A DNA stretch of 64,000 bases from assembly GCA_963204915.1 (NCBI GenBank), contig CAUJHS010000048.1:62001-126000 (forward strand), written 5' to 3'. Shown one piece after another: positions 53,933 to 63,369 of this stretch. Under the pieces are notes generated by a model. The model was given only the letters and a program-made list of their open reading frames with translations. It made no database searches and had not been told where the DNA came from. The number at the start of each line of letters is the position of its first letter. Within the stretch, counting starts at the first letter, position 1. Origin of the DNA: Planctomycetota bacterium. GTDB lineage: Bacteria > Planctomycetota > Planctomycetia > Pirellulales > Pirellulaceae. Made by a program: the position numbers and the translations under genes.

Positions 53933-55108
53933 TTACGCCCGGCGCGCGTAAGCTTCGGATCGCTGGTTGACCGAAACCGCGGAGCCCTGCGTGGCCGGAT
54001 TCGACAATAACTGCCGGCGTTTCTCAAACCATTGGTCGGCCCGCGTTGGAGTCCGCCGACGCTCCAAGGCGGACGCGCGATTCACTCGAACCAATAGTTC
54101 GCGAACGACCGCCCAAAAGCTTGGGTATACGGTTTCGCGATACGCCGAACTCGCCGGCAGTTCCGCCATGAGCCGTCGGTGCGCCGCATACAAATTATGA
54201 TAGGGCAGGGCAGGGAACAGATGATGCAGGGCGTGATACCGTAGTCCCAAGGGGAAGAACAATTCGGTAATTGGTCCACCCAAGAAGCGACCTCCCTCAA
54301 TATTCACCGAGTCCAGCAACTGATCGGCATGGCTCATGGGGTCGCCATTGCCCCGGTACCGATGTGCAACCAAGTTCCGTACATAATTCAAACCAAGTAC
54401 GCAAACCGCCAAGAGGTAAAGGAGCGGAACTCGATACCATGGGGTCAAACCAGCGGCCACGGCTCCGAAAATTGCCGCGGTTCGCAGAAAACATAGTATC
54501 TCCAAGAATGCCCAATACTTGCGCGGTGCGTCGGCGGGAAGGTGTCGACGCCGATAGCGCAAATTGATCACATACGACGACGCATGCTGAAGCGCCCAAC
54601 GTCGCCACCGGGGATGCAGAAACGACACGGGAGTAATGACCAAAAAGCGGAAGGCAACCAGGATGGGCAGTACCACCACTTGCGCATAAAACTTGGCGAT
54701 ATTGCGTAAAGGTCCGCTTCCTAAGGGCAAATACTCGCCGTCCTGACCTGTGCCATAGTGCTGGGTGTTATGGTGATCAATATGGTTGCCGTAGAAGAAT
54801 GAAGGCATAAGCATTGGCACGCCCGCCAAAATATCCCAGGCTACGGTGAACGGCCGCATTTGGTCCTTGCCAAAATGAACAATTTCGTGAATGAACGAGC
54901 CAACGCGAAACAGCGCAAAACTCGCCACGAGCAGCCCCAACACCTGGGGCGCCGAGCCCAACGGAGCGCCCAGATACACGCTTGCGGCGGCGTATCCCAC
55001 CGTCAGCGAAATTAGGAAATCGGTCCAATAAATCGCCGGCCGGTGGCGGAACAAGTCGCTCAAGACGCGACGAGCTTGCGGGATGGAGAAATGACGGGTA
55101 GCGGACAT
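53933..55108 (-). CDS. fatty-acid desaturase
   Basis: A 391-residue integral membrane di-iron enzyme. The three histidine boxes are HEIVH (74-78), HIDHH (109-113) and HALHH (292-296), spaced as in acyl-lipid/acyl-CoA desaturases. Hydrophobic segments fall at about 28-50, 56-72, 150-175 and 220-245. It should introduce a double bond into membrane fatty acids using O2 and an electron donor; position and donor are unknown. ATG 55108 has GGAGGG six bases before it; the frame is open to 55159. Confidence 0.92.
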   Translation of the reverse strand: MSATRHFSIPQARRVLSDLFRHRPAIYWTDFLISLTVGYAAASVYLGAPLGSAPQVLGLLVASFALFRVGSFIHEIVHFGKDQMRPFTVAWDILAGVPMLMPSFFYGNHIDHHNTQHYGTGQDGEYLPLGSGPLRNIAKFYAQVVVLPILVAFRFLVITPVSFLHPRWRRWALQHASSYVINLRYRRRHLPADAPRKYWAFLEILCFLRTAAIFGAVAAGLTPWYRVPLLYLLAVCVLGLNYVRNLVAHRYRGNGDPMSHADQLLDSVNIEGGRFLGGPITELFFPLGLRYHALHHLFPALPYHNLYAAHRRLMAELPASSAYRETVYPSFWAVVRELLVRVNRASALERRRTPTRADQWFEKRRQLLSNPATQGSAVSVNQRSEAYARRA

Positions 55109-55433
55109 ATCGCCCTCCGCTCGAATAGCGCACTTGATTGCAAATAACAACTTGGCCAACTTGCGCGATGGCGGCCTTCCGGCTGCGAAGTCTCTGGAAT
55201 CGCCCGCTAGACGCCCGTTCGAGGCTTGGCGTCTTCACGAACACCTAAAACACGGGGTGTATCGAACGTATCGGGAGAAAAACGCGAAACCGCCAGTATT
55301 CCGGCCAAAGGCCCTACGTCCTGAAGCGGGCCCCAACCCGAATTGTGGTCGACCGTGCTCAAGCGTCCCCTCGAGAAACGCGGCCATCGCGTGAGTTGGC
55401 GCCTTGCTCCCGAGTGGGACCCGAGTTTCGATT
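55109..55433. other. 325-base region without a supported gene
   Basis: Between the leftward desaturase gene and the leftward YfhO-like gene; expected to hold the desaturase promoter. No protein-like frame, hairpin with T-run or tRNA fold was seen. Confidence 0.4.
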
Positions 55434-58289
55434 TTACCGGAATCGTACTTGGTAACGGCCGGCGCGCGAGATAACACGCAGCAAAAGAAATGCCAACATT
55501 CCGCACCACGCCGCAGCGCTGATCACGGCGCCTCGTAAGAACATGGCGGGGCGATAATCGAAAACCACTTTCCCCGCTCCAGCGGGAATCAAAACGCCCC
55601 GAAAAGCACGGTTGGTTCGATACACCGGCAACTCGCGCGGCGACTCACCGGAAGTATGATAGGTGGCGCGCCAGTTGGATTCATACAAGTCATTCGTTAC
55701 AAGCAAACCTGGAGCGGTTACATCAACTTCGACCTCGACGCGTTGTGGTTCAGCGATGACCACCCGACACTTTGAATGATGGCCTGCAACCTTCCCAGAC
55801 CCAACCTCGCCGAACCGTCGCGCCGCAGCCGATTCCGACCCCGCGGCGTCGAAATCGTCCGATTCAACCACGGCCATGCGTCGAAGGTTCCGCCACTCTG
55901 GCCCTGTCAACAGTACTTGACGCGCTCGAGCGCGCAGCGACTTTGGCGAACGATCATCGAGTTCCGGCCATACCACCCACTGTGAAACGACCCAAGCGCG
56001 GGGCAGGGCGGTCGTGTTGCGCCATAGGCTCGCATGGTTAAATTCATCCGCCGGAGCCAGGTCCGGCAAGAGTTGGCCCCCCGGAAGGGACGCGCCCCGC
56101 GGCAACAGCACGTAACCAACGCCAAGCAAATCGAGCACTTCCGGTGCGGGCTCTTTCACGCCGTCTGGTCGGCGAAACCCAAGTTCTCGCCCCACATCGA
56201 GCAGAGCGGCATAATCGGCAGCCGCCATCGCTTCGTGCGTCTCCGCTAAGGCGACTCCTGCCAGTAAGTGATGCTTCGGAAAGAGCGAATGATGATCCCA
56301 GGCCAAACCCTCCACTTGCCGTTGCAACGACGCCTGGTACTTCCACTCCGGGGGTAGCCAACCCTGGGACGCCCCCCGAAAAACGCGGGCGTACTTCAAC
56401 TCAGGGTTTTCCTTTTGATCGTTCGCAATGATGCGCGCCGCGTGCGGCGTCTGCTCCCAGATGGAATGCGAAGCCGTTGGCGCGAGCCCGTGGTGAGCGA
56501 TTGCCAGATCTAAGGAAGTCAACACGACGGCAATCCAAGCCAACCAAGTGCGGTTTCCATCGGCGGCAGGTCGCACCAAAGTTCGCCGGCCGTGCGTCGC
56601 CAGACGCATCAGGAACAATACCAGTCCGCTCATCAGCGTTGTTTGGACCAACGAGAACAGGACATCGCGCCCGGCCCCCTCTACATCCAAAGGTCCGAGA
56701 AAGTCATCCATCGGCGCTTCCCTCAGCCAAGACCTCCACAAGGGACGCATCGCCAACCACACCACCATCCCTCCAAGACTGAAGGCGGCGGCGAATTGCG
56801 TCCAACGCACCGCCTCGCGCGACTCCCCGCCAAACATGCGATCCCAACCTCGTGCTCCCAGGAGGCTGAGGGCCAAAGTCGCGACGGTCATCCATTTTGC
56901 CGGATACCGGAATTGGACGTAGCCCGGGGCAAAATTCACCAGCAACCAATACACCCCGCCGGTCGGCGCGCCCCAGGCGGCGTCTTGGGGATCGACGGGG
57001 GTAATCGCGTGTTGGATTTCGAGGCCAATCCATCCGAGCCCGTACCAACCGAGTGCGGCGATCAGGGCCAATAACGCCGTCCAGGTCAACCACCGCGCTC
57101 GGTGGGCGCCCTGAAAGAATCGACCTGCCGAAAACGCCGCCAAGAGGGGCGCCAAACCCATGTACAACGACGGACTCCACGCCCGATCTTCGGCAGGAAC
57201 CGCTTGAATCCATCGATGTGAAACCGGGAACAAACGTCCCGAGACATTGGGCCACAAGAACTCCGCCCAACGCCATGGCCCCACACTGAATTGGTACAAG
57301 TGCCGATGATGCCCCGCCGAGGGCGGTCCGATGAGGCCCTTCAGAATCTCCGTTACGGGGGCGGGCCGAGAACGCAGCAAATAGGACGGAATCTCGTACA
57401 CCGATCGAGGCGCGTCAAACGCGGCTCGCTCCGTTCGGCGGGACCATTCGCCGGTCGGCAATACTTGCACTGCCGAAAGGAAAAATGCAAGAACCGCAGC
57501 GAATCCGAGCAGCAACCAACGACTGTGTAGCTGACGACGCCATCGCAGGGCAGGGGAGGGCAGGGCAGGGGAAACGTGTTGCGGCAATCTGGGTCGCCGC
57601 CGCCATCGCAGGAACGGCTTTCCTTGTATCCACCAGCCTAGAAGCGCCACGAGACCCACATGGTACGCCGTCTGCGGATCGCCTCCCAACACCATCATCG
57701 CGAGCACTACTGCTAACACGCGCACCCAAAACCATCGGCGAAAGCGCAACAACCCGTCGACGGACCAAAAGGCCAAGGGCAGCCAGGCCGCACCAACCAG
57801 GTACACCACATTGCAGTATTGGAAAATCACACTGCCGCTAAGTGCGTAGCTCAGAGCGCATGCCGTCGCTGCGGGAAGTGAGGCGCGCCACTGGCGTGCC
57901 GTAAAGAACGCCGTCGCCCCCGCCAACAAAACATGGAAAAAAACGTACGCCTTCCAGCACGTGAAGAAATCTCCTGGAAGGAGAAAGATCAATTTTCCGG
58001 GATAAAACACGCTGGTGGTGGGATCCGCCAACCCCGGCGCGCCACAGTTTTCTAGTGGATTCCACAGGGGATTTCGTCCCGCGGCCCATTCGCGCAAGGT
58101 CCAGGCGTAGAGCGGAGTATAGTAGTGCCCGGCATCGCGAAAGACAAAGCTACGCGGGGTAAAAATCGCTTCGCGAAAGATCCAACCCACGGGCGCTAAA
58201 AAGCATACGAGAAAGAGTCCGTAAGCCGCCGCGGTCGCTGCTTTCGTCGGTGGAGCGCCGCCCCATGTGCTATCGCCGCCTGGTTGCAA
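55434..58289 (-). CDS. YfhO-family large membrane protein
   Basis: A 951-residue protein with at least 12 predicted membrane helices. The periplasmic loop FRDAGHYYTPLYAWTLREWAAGRNPLWNP near the N-terminus, and the pattern GAPGLADP..SVFYPGKL, are typical of YfhO/membrane mannosyltransferase-like (GT-C) proteins of envelope glycan or teichoic-acid biosynthesis. The C-terminal part (about 700-910) is a soluble domain with VLLPRGASLPGG and VTNDLYESNWRATY, the latter typical of YfhO. Likely function: transfer of sugars from lipid carriers to envelope polymers; the substrate is unknown. The start at 58289 leads directly into the first helix. Confidence 0.85.
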   Translation of the reverse strand: MQPGGDSTWGGAPPTKAATAAAYGLFLVCFLAPVGWIFREAIFTPRSFVFRDAGHYYTPLYAWTLREWAAGRNPLWNPLENCGAPGLADPTTSVFYPGKLIFLLPGDFFTCWKAYVFFHVLLAGATAFFTARQWRASLPAATACALSYALSGSVIFQYCNVVYLVGAAWLPLAFWSVDGLLRFRRWFWVRVLAVVLAMMVLGGDPQTAYHVGLVALLGWWIQGKPFLRWRRRPRLPQHVSPALPSPALRWRRQLHSRWLLLGFAAVLAFFLSAVQVLPTGEWSRRTERAAFDAPRSVYEIPSYLLRSRPAPVTEILKGLIGPPSAGHHRHLYQFSVGPWRWAEFLWPNVSGRLFPVSHRWIQAVPAEDRAWSPSLYMGLAPLLAAFSAGRFFQGAHRARWLTWTALLALIAALGWYGLGWIGLEIQHAITPVDPQDAAWGAPTGGVYWLLVNFAPGYVQFRYPAKWMTVATLALSLLGARGWDRMFGGESREAVRWTQFAAAFSLGGMVVWLAMRPLWRSWLREAPMDDFLGPLDVEGAGRDVLFSLVQTTLMSGLVLFLMRLATHGRRTLVRPAADGNRTWLAWIAVVLTSLDLAIAHHGLAPTASHSIWEQTPHAARIIANDQKENPELKYARVFRGASQGWLPPEWKYQASLQRQVEGLAWDHHSLFPKHHLLAGVALAETHEAMAAADYAALLDVGRELGFRRPDGVKEPAPEVLDLLGVGYVLLPRGASLPGGQLLPDLAPADEFNHASLWRNTTALPRAWVVSQWVVWPELDDRSPKSLRARARQVLLTGPEWRNLRRMAVVESDDFDAAGSESAAARRFGEVGSGKVAGHHSKCRVVIAEPQRVEVEVDVTAPGLLVTNDLYESNWRATYHTSGESPRELPVYRTNRAFRGVLIPAGAGKVVFDYRPAMFLRGAVISAAAWCGMLAFLLLRVISRAGRYQVRFR

Positions 58290-58438
58290 GTCGAGCGAAT
58301 CCTACCGCGGGTAAAATGGAGATGAAAACTCCACCATACACAAGATCGCACACGTGGCGAGAGGCGACACACGGGTTTTCGGCAAGAATGGCGCCATCGC
58401 ACCAAGTATGCCTTCGGCGCCGATTTGACCCGAGGATG

Positions 58439-58699
58439 CTAAGATCGCGCTTCCGCAATCGCGGCGCAAACGGCTTCATACTCCGCTTCAAGCTCAGCCG
58501 CGAGCTGTTCCGTATCGGCAATGAGCACTTGGTCGCCGCGCATGACGCCCGAGTGATCTTTGATGCGTAATCCGCGAGCTAAACGGATCAAATCACTGGT
58601 GCAGTCGGCCTCATTCCCTTCGTCAAAGAAGGTTTCGACCCGCGATGACGTCGGCTTCATTTCGATGACGCCAATCGAGCGAGAATCTGAAGAGGCCAT
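58439..58699 (-). CDS. small hypothetical protein upstream of YfhO-like gene
   Basis: An 86-residue acidic protein (FFDEGNEADCTSDLIRLARGLRIKD, then QVLIADTEQLAAELEAEYEAVCAAIAEARS). A helical, Glu-rich C-terminus suggests a coiled coil. No known family. ATG 58699 lies 35 bases after the FHA gene stop in the same direction, so the two are probably co-transcribed. No clear ribosome-binding site. Confidence 0.5.
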   Translation of the reverse strand: MASSDSRSIGVIEMKPTSSRVETFFDEGNEADCTSDLIRLARGLRIKDHSGVMRGDQVLIADTEQLAAELEAEYEAVCAAIAEARS

Positions 58700-58734
58700 A
58701 TTAGAAAAAAATCTCTGAATGCCGCGTTTCTGGG

Positions 58735-59277
58735 TCAAGCCGCATCGCGACGGACCGTCGCATTGGCGCAGGAGGAAGTCGTTTGGGACAATCGCGCCCG
58801 CACGTCCGTTAGGAGCGCGCGCACTTGTTCCAAGGGGCTCTGTTGCTGAAAGTGCGGCGCCCGTACGGCATGCGGCTTATGGCCTGCGATCGCGTCTTTC
58901 CCTGCCGGTCCGTCGGGTGAGGTTCCGATGTGTAGCAGGAATTCATAGGGGCCAGTGCGCAGCCGGTCGCCGTCGAGCAGTTCGACGGCTTCCACCGGTC
59001 GGCCGTCGACGGTGATTTCCGGACCAACGCCGAGACGTCGCAACAGCACCCGCTCGGCGGTGATCAGAATATAGGCGTGGAACTCCGGGAATTGGGGATC
59101 GGCCAATACGAGGTCACATTCGGACGACGCCCCGATCAAATACATTGGGCCCACCACGGGCCGCAACCGATGCCGAGCAGCCCCCCGGCGGATTTCCAGC
59201 AATGCGCGCGGGTTGCCGCACGTCGCCGTGGGCGACATCGACAAAGATGGTTCGTCGTATTCCGAAGTTACACGCAT
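58735..59277 (-). CDS. FHA-domain protein
   Basis: A 180-residue protein with an FHA domain at about residues 28-118: LEIRRGAARHRLRPVVGPMYLIGASSECDLVL (conserved GASS and E/D residues), HAYILI, and ITVDGRPVEAVELLDGDRLRTG. FHA domains bind phosphothreonine peptides, which fits a genome with Hanks-type kinases; the kinase partner is unknown, with one candidate at 37328. The tail is low-complexity. ATG 59277 has TAGGA six bases upstream; the open frame starts with GTG at 59292. Confidence 0.82.
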   Translation of the reverse strand: MRVTSEYDEPSLSMSPTATCGNPRALLEIRRGAARHRLRPVVGPMYLIGASSECDLVLADPQFPEFHAYILITAERVLLRRLGVGPEITVDGRPVEAVELLDGDRLRTGPYEFLLHIGTSPDGPAGKDAIAGHKPHAVRAPHFQQQSPLEQVRALLTDVRARLSQTTSSCANATVRRDAA

Positions 59278-59497
59278 GATTCCTATCGTCACCGGTCGGA
59301 AGTGCGGCTTGTGCTTATCCTACTATTTCGGCAGAAAACTCCATCGCGGGTCAGTCGGAATCGCCAGGGTCGCGGAAAAACTGCCGACGTGGGTGCGAAA
59401 CCTGCTTTGCTTGCGTATTTCCGGTAAAATGCGCATGGCGATTTACGGGCGCTATCGCCTTGCTCCTCACTTGACGGCTTGTTTCCGCGAGAGTCTC

Positions 59498-60283
59498 ATG
59501 TCGGACCGCACTCCGTTCATTGATTTCTGGCGGTCGCGCCTTCAAGCAAGCGACGCCGAATACCGGCAGAGTTCGCCCCGTTTGAAATGGCTGCGCGCCG
59601 CATATATCCGGGTATTTCGCTTTCTGTTGTCCCGATATGGGCCGGAGGAACCGGCCGCGGCGACCGAAAACCCGGACTCGGGCGTGGAATCATCCTCCAC
59701 GGCTCCTGAAGCCTTCGTTTCGACAATGCCGATGGTGGATAACACGTGGAACCACCGGGGACGGCCACCGAAGGCCGTGGGAAAGATTCAGTCGGCTCTC
59801 AAGGGAATCCATAACGCGAATGACCGAACGGACGAACTCGGACCCTTGGCGAAAGGCCTTTCCGACGACGACTGGGTTGTGATTGCCGCCCAGCGCGACC
59901 GATGGATTCCCAAGGCTTGCGTGAAGGAGTTACAAGCGCGGGGCGTTGTCGCGCGAACCACGCGTATTAACAATCAAACCGTTGTCGAAGTCTGCCGTAA
60001 AGACGCGCCGGCCGCGCTCAAGATTCTTCGTCGACACGCAAGTAAGCTCAAGCGAACCAAAAGTTCAACTCAAGTTCGCACGATCAAAATGGTGATCATC
60101 GCGTACTTGGTCGTGGGACTTGTCTCTGGCTTAATCGTTGCGGGTGTGATGGGATTAACGGAGGAAGCGGTTGGGGGCAGAACGCCAAATGGTCGCATGT
60201 TTATTGCAGGCGGATTGGTTCTCGGCGTTTGCGGGGGGCTTTTGCCTATCTTCATTCTTTTGATGAACACCAGACGGCGCTAG
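59498..60283 (+). CDS. hypothetical protein with two C-terminal membrane helices
   Basis: A 261-residue protein of unknown function. The N-terminal half is polar. The middle (about 120-190) has a compact alpha/beta pattern (DDDWVVIAAQRDRWIPKACVKEL, ARTTRINNQTVVEVCRKDAPAALKIL), and the C-terminus has two helices (about 198-218 and 233-254). No family is recognised. ATG 59498 has GAGAG upstream; the open frame extends to 59213 with unlikely residues. It is divergent from the FHA gene with about 220 bases between. Confidence 0.6.
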   Translation: MSDRTPFIDFWRSRLQASDAEYRQSSPRLKWLRAAYIRVFRFLLSRYGPEEPAAATENPDSGVESSSTAPEAFVSTMPMVDNTWNHRGRPPKAVGKIQSALKGIHNANDRTDELGPLAKGLSDDDWVVIAAQRDRWIPKACVKELQARGVVARTTRINNQTVVEVCRKDAPAALKILRRHASKLKRTKSSTQVRTIKMVIIAYLVVGLVSGLIVAGVMGLTEEAVGGRTPNGRMFIAGGLVLGVCGGLLPIFILLMNTRRR

Positions 60284-60371
60284 CGCCTGCAGCGACGAGG
60301 AGCACTTCCTACGAACTCGTGGGCCAGATATTTTCATCGACGTGCTCTACGCTCCGAAACTTTGATCAGCC

Positions 60372-61472
60372 ATGCCGCTCCACGCTTTCGACTACCTCGC
60401 TGCTCCTGATAAATACCCTCCGGCGCCCGTGACCGTCGTGTTTGGCGATAAAGCCTTTCTTAAAACCTTGGCGATCCGCGGCATTCGCGAGAGTGTTTTG
60501 GGCGAGGACCCCGATGCGCCGTTTGTCGCCTTTCAAGGCAATGACGCTCCATGGCGCGATGTCATGGACGAGTTGGCGACCATCGCGCTTTTTGGCGGCG
60601 GCCGAAGGTTAGTCATTGTCGAAGACGCCGATTCGTTCGTGAGCAAGCATCGGCAATCGCTGGAGGATTACGCAAGCCGCCCCAAATCGAGCGGTTTGCT
60701 CGTGCTCGATGTCGGCACATGGCCGTCGAATACGCGTTTATACAAGATTGTCGAACAGCAGGGACTGCAAATCGAATGTCGCGCCCCCGAGAAAACGGTT
60801 GGCAAGAGCAAAGAACTGGACGTGGCGAAACTTCGCAAATGGCTCACGTCGTGGGCCAAGCAACAGCATGAGGTCAAGTTGGACGCCAATGCCGCCGACA
60901 TGTTGCTCGACCTGGTAGGTCCGGAATTCGGGTTGTTGGATCAGGACCTGGCCAAATTGGCGCTCTTCGCGGGCCAGGGGGGGACGGTCACTCCGGAGAT
61001 GGTGCGCGATGTGGTCGGAGGCTGGAAAACCAAGACCGCGTGGGACCTCATGGACGCCGCCACGGACGGCGACGCTGCCGAAGCCTTGCGCCAATTAGAT
61101 CATTTGCTTCAGTCGGGCGAACATCCTGTGGCCCTGCTGGGGCAATTCGCCTGGTCGCTCCGCCGGTATGCCGCGGCGACTCGCATCTACGAGCAAGCCG
61201 AGCGCGAGGGCCGGCGCATTCCACTTAATGAGGCGCTGGTCGAAGCGGGCTTTCGCAAGTGGCCCAAAGAAGCGCTGCCCCGTGCCGAGAACCAAATTCG
61301 TCAACTCGGTCGTCAACGCGCTTTGGCGCTGTATCCGTGGTTGTTGGAAACGGACCTCGCCCTCAAGGGAACTCATTCGCAAGACGACCGCGCAAGATTC
61401 GTTCTAGAGAAGCTATTTGTCCGCCTCGCCAAGAAGCTCGGTCCCAAACCGCAACGTCCTCGCTCTACCTAG
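60372..61472 (+). CDS. holA: DNA polymerase III delta subunit
   Basis: A 366-residue clamp-loader subunit that opens the beta sliding clamp. The pattern fits the HolA family: VTVVFGDKAFLKTLAIRGI at the N-terminus, LFGGGRRLVIVEDADSFV, LLVLDVGTWPSNTRL, LLDLVGPEFGLLDQDLAKLALF, VGGWKTKTAWDLMDA, and PVALLGQFAWSLRRY near the C-terminus. It lacks a P-loop ATPase motif, as expected of delta. ATG 60372 gives the natural length; no strong ribosome-binding site is visible. Confidence 0.9.
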   Translation: MPLHAFDYLAAPDKYPPAPVTVVFGDKAFLKTLAIRGIRESVLGEDPDAPFVAFQGNDAPWRDVMDELATIALFGGGRRLVIVEDADSFVSKHRQSLEDYASRPKSSGLLVLDVGTWPSNTRLYKIVEQQGLQIECRAPEKTVGKSKELDVAKLRKWLTSWAKQQHEVKLDANAADMLLDLVGPEFGLLDQDLAKLALFAGQGGTVTPEMVRDVVGGWKTKTAWDLMDAATDGDAAEALRQLDHLLQSGEHPVALLGQFAWSLRRYAAATRIYEQAEREGRRIPLNEALVEAGFRKWPKEALPRAENQIRQLGRQRALALYPWLLETDLALKGTHSQDDRARFVLEKLFVRLAKKLGPKPQRPRST

Positions 61473-61603
61473 GCGTAAATGCGAACGTATGGAGAAGTGG
61501 GGAAAACCGGCCCATCAAAAACTTTTCGTTTTCTCTTGCATCGAAATCGCTGGAGGGCTATTCTTCCCACCCCAACTCTGCCGCTATTGGATGACCGCGT
61601 GGG

Positions 61604-63244
61604 ATGATGGGCGCCGTTTCCCGAACCGTATGGCTCTTGATCGCCAGCCTGGCTGGGTTGTGCGGGTGCGCGCAGTTTCCTGCGTCGCTCGATTTCGCCA
61701 GTCTGACCGGTCCCCCCAAGCGTGAAACTACGTCGAATCCGTCGGCGACTGCGATGGCGAATGCGACTCCCGCTGGGGCGAACTCACCCGCGACAATGGC
61801 CTCGCACGAGGCGGCCAAGCCGCCCGGCTTTGGTTGGTTTGATGCGTTGTCGAATAACAGTTCGGATACGAAGCCGTCAGCCGACGCCCCTACGGCGCCT
61901 CCTTCGGAGTTTGCAACACCGCCCGGCGTTCAGGTTTCGACCGCGGCAGTTCCCACCAAGGAGGAATTATTGGCCAAACTCAAGGCGCGGGCTGATGTCG
62001 ACGCGGCCGAGTTCGACCGGTGGGCCAGAATCGTACAAAGCACACCGGACGCCGATTGGCCGATCGTCGCCTTGCAGTTGCAGGCTGTGCTCAATTACAA
62101 GACCTTTCAAGCATCACAAATCGCCGCAGCGAGAGCGCCAAGTCCTGGGACTGCGGCGCCAGGGCCGCCGCCCGAAGCGAAGCAGCCCGCTACGGACCCT
62201 GTTCCAACCAACGGGGTGCCGGCCGCCGCCACGACTCCCACGGCGGTCGCCGCCTCGGAAGCCGCCGCACCAGCGGCCCCTCCTGGCGAGACGACACCGC
62301 CCGCAGCTCCGGCAGCCAACGCCGAGGCCACGCCGTCAACGCCTACGCCAGCTCCGGCCAAGGACCCACAACCTGCAGCAGCGCCATCCGCCGCTGAGTC
62401 GGGATCGCCGAAACCTGCCCCGCCAAGTGCAGAGGCAGCGCATGGCGGAGCGCCTCCGTCGGCATCGGCGGATCCATGGCGCACGCATGTGGAACGCGCC
62501 ATTGAAGCGTTAGAAAAAGAGTTGGAGGGTATGCTGGCTGAACGAACCAACCAATTAGCGACGGCGACTCCTGCGGTTAGCGAAGAAGAATTTCGTAGCC
62601 AAGCCGAACGGCAACGGCAACGGGCGCACAAAGAGGCGCATTTGCGGCTACTCTATTTGGCGGCCCAGCGGAACACCGACGCGGCCCGCGGGATCGAATC
62701 ATTTCCACCTGCCGAACAAGAGTTTTGGAAACATCAGGTTCACGGAATGGGCGTGTTTCTGGATGAGCAAGGGGCGCCGGTTCCGGATCGTCGCGCGCGG
62801 CTTGCCTTGCGAGAGTTGCAGGAGGGCTTGCACCATCTGGCTGCCGCCAGCGGATTGGACGTGCGCAACTTGGCGTTTTGTCCTCAAGTATTTGGCTTTG
62901 GCAACTACGTTGAGTTTTCCCCTTATGAGTTTCGTCCCAACCAGGAAGTGTTGCTTTACGCGGAGATCGACAATTTCGCGGCAGAGTCGCGACCGGACGG
63001 TTATGAAACCGAATTGCAAGGAAGCTATCAAATCTTCGACCTTACCGGGCGGCGCGTGGCGGATCATGTCTTTTCGCCAGAGAAAGAAGTGTGCCGGAAT
63101 CGTCGCCGGGACTACTTTGTCCCCTTCCGGATGTACATGCCCAAACGCATTGCTCCTGGCCCCTACACCCTGCAGTTGACCGTCGAAGATTTGAAGGGCC
63201 GCAAGTTTGGTCAAGCGTCGATTCGCTTCGCGATCGTGCCGTAA
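61604..63244 (+). CDS. Pro/Ala-rich lipoprotein with conserved C-terminal domain
   Basis: A 546-residue protein with a lipoprotein signal (LIASLAGLCGC, lipidated Cys probably 22). Residues about 170-300 are a low-complexity Pro/Ala/Thr linker that likely spans the envelope. The C-terminal about 160 residues have a beta pattern (LDVRNLAFCPQVFGFGNYVEF, EIDNFAAESRPDGYETELQGSYQIFD, PGPYTLQLTVEDLKGRKFGQASIRF) that looks like a separate folded domain of a planctomycete family. Its function is unknown. It starts at ATG 61604 (or 61607), 131 bases after holA. Confidence 0.75.
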   Translation: MMGAVSRTVWLLIASLAGLCGCAQFPASLDFASLTGPPKRETTSNPSATAMANATPAGANSPATMASHEAAKPPGFGWFDALSNNSSDTKPSADAPTAPPSEFATPPGVQVSTAAVPTKEELLAKLKARADVDAAEFDRWARIVQSTPDADWPIVALQLQAVLNYKTFQASQIAAARAPSPGTAAPGPPPEAKQPATDPVPTNGVPAAATTPTAVAASEAAAPAAPPGETTPPAAPAANAEATPSTPTPAPAKDPQPAAAPSAAESGSPKPAPPSAEAAHGGAPPSASADPWRTHVERAIEALEKELEGMLAERTNQLATATPAVSEEEFRSQAERQRQRAHKEAHLRLLYLAAQRNTDAARGIESFPPAEQEFWKHQVHGMGVFLDEQGAPVPDRRARLALRELQEGLHHLAAASGLDVRNLAFCPQVFGFGNYVEFSPYEFRPNQEVLLYAEIDNFAAESRPDGYETELQGSYQIFDLTGRRVADHVFSPEKEVCRNRRRDYFVPFRMYMPKRIAPGPYTLQLTVEDLKGRKFGQASIRFAIVP

Positions 63245-63285
63245 TCACGCGACGCCGACCCCTCCCCCATGAGAAAAGGCGATGC

Positions 63286-63319
63286 TGAGGTTGTAAACCT
63301 CGGTTGCCCGAAGACGGGC
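63286..63319. terminator. possible stem-loop pair between convergent genes
   Basis: Two short perfect stem-loops, 63287-63301 (6-base stem) and 63306-63319 (5-base stem, AAGA loop), lie between the lipoprotein gene and the convergent VTT gene. No T-run follows on either strand, so a terminator role is only possible. Confidence 0.25.
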
Positions 63320-63369
63320 GAGGCGTTCGCTGGCAGGCAATGCCCAGCCTGATGAGGCGTTTGCCCTGA

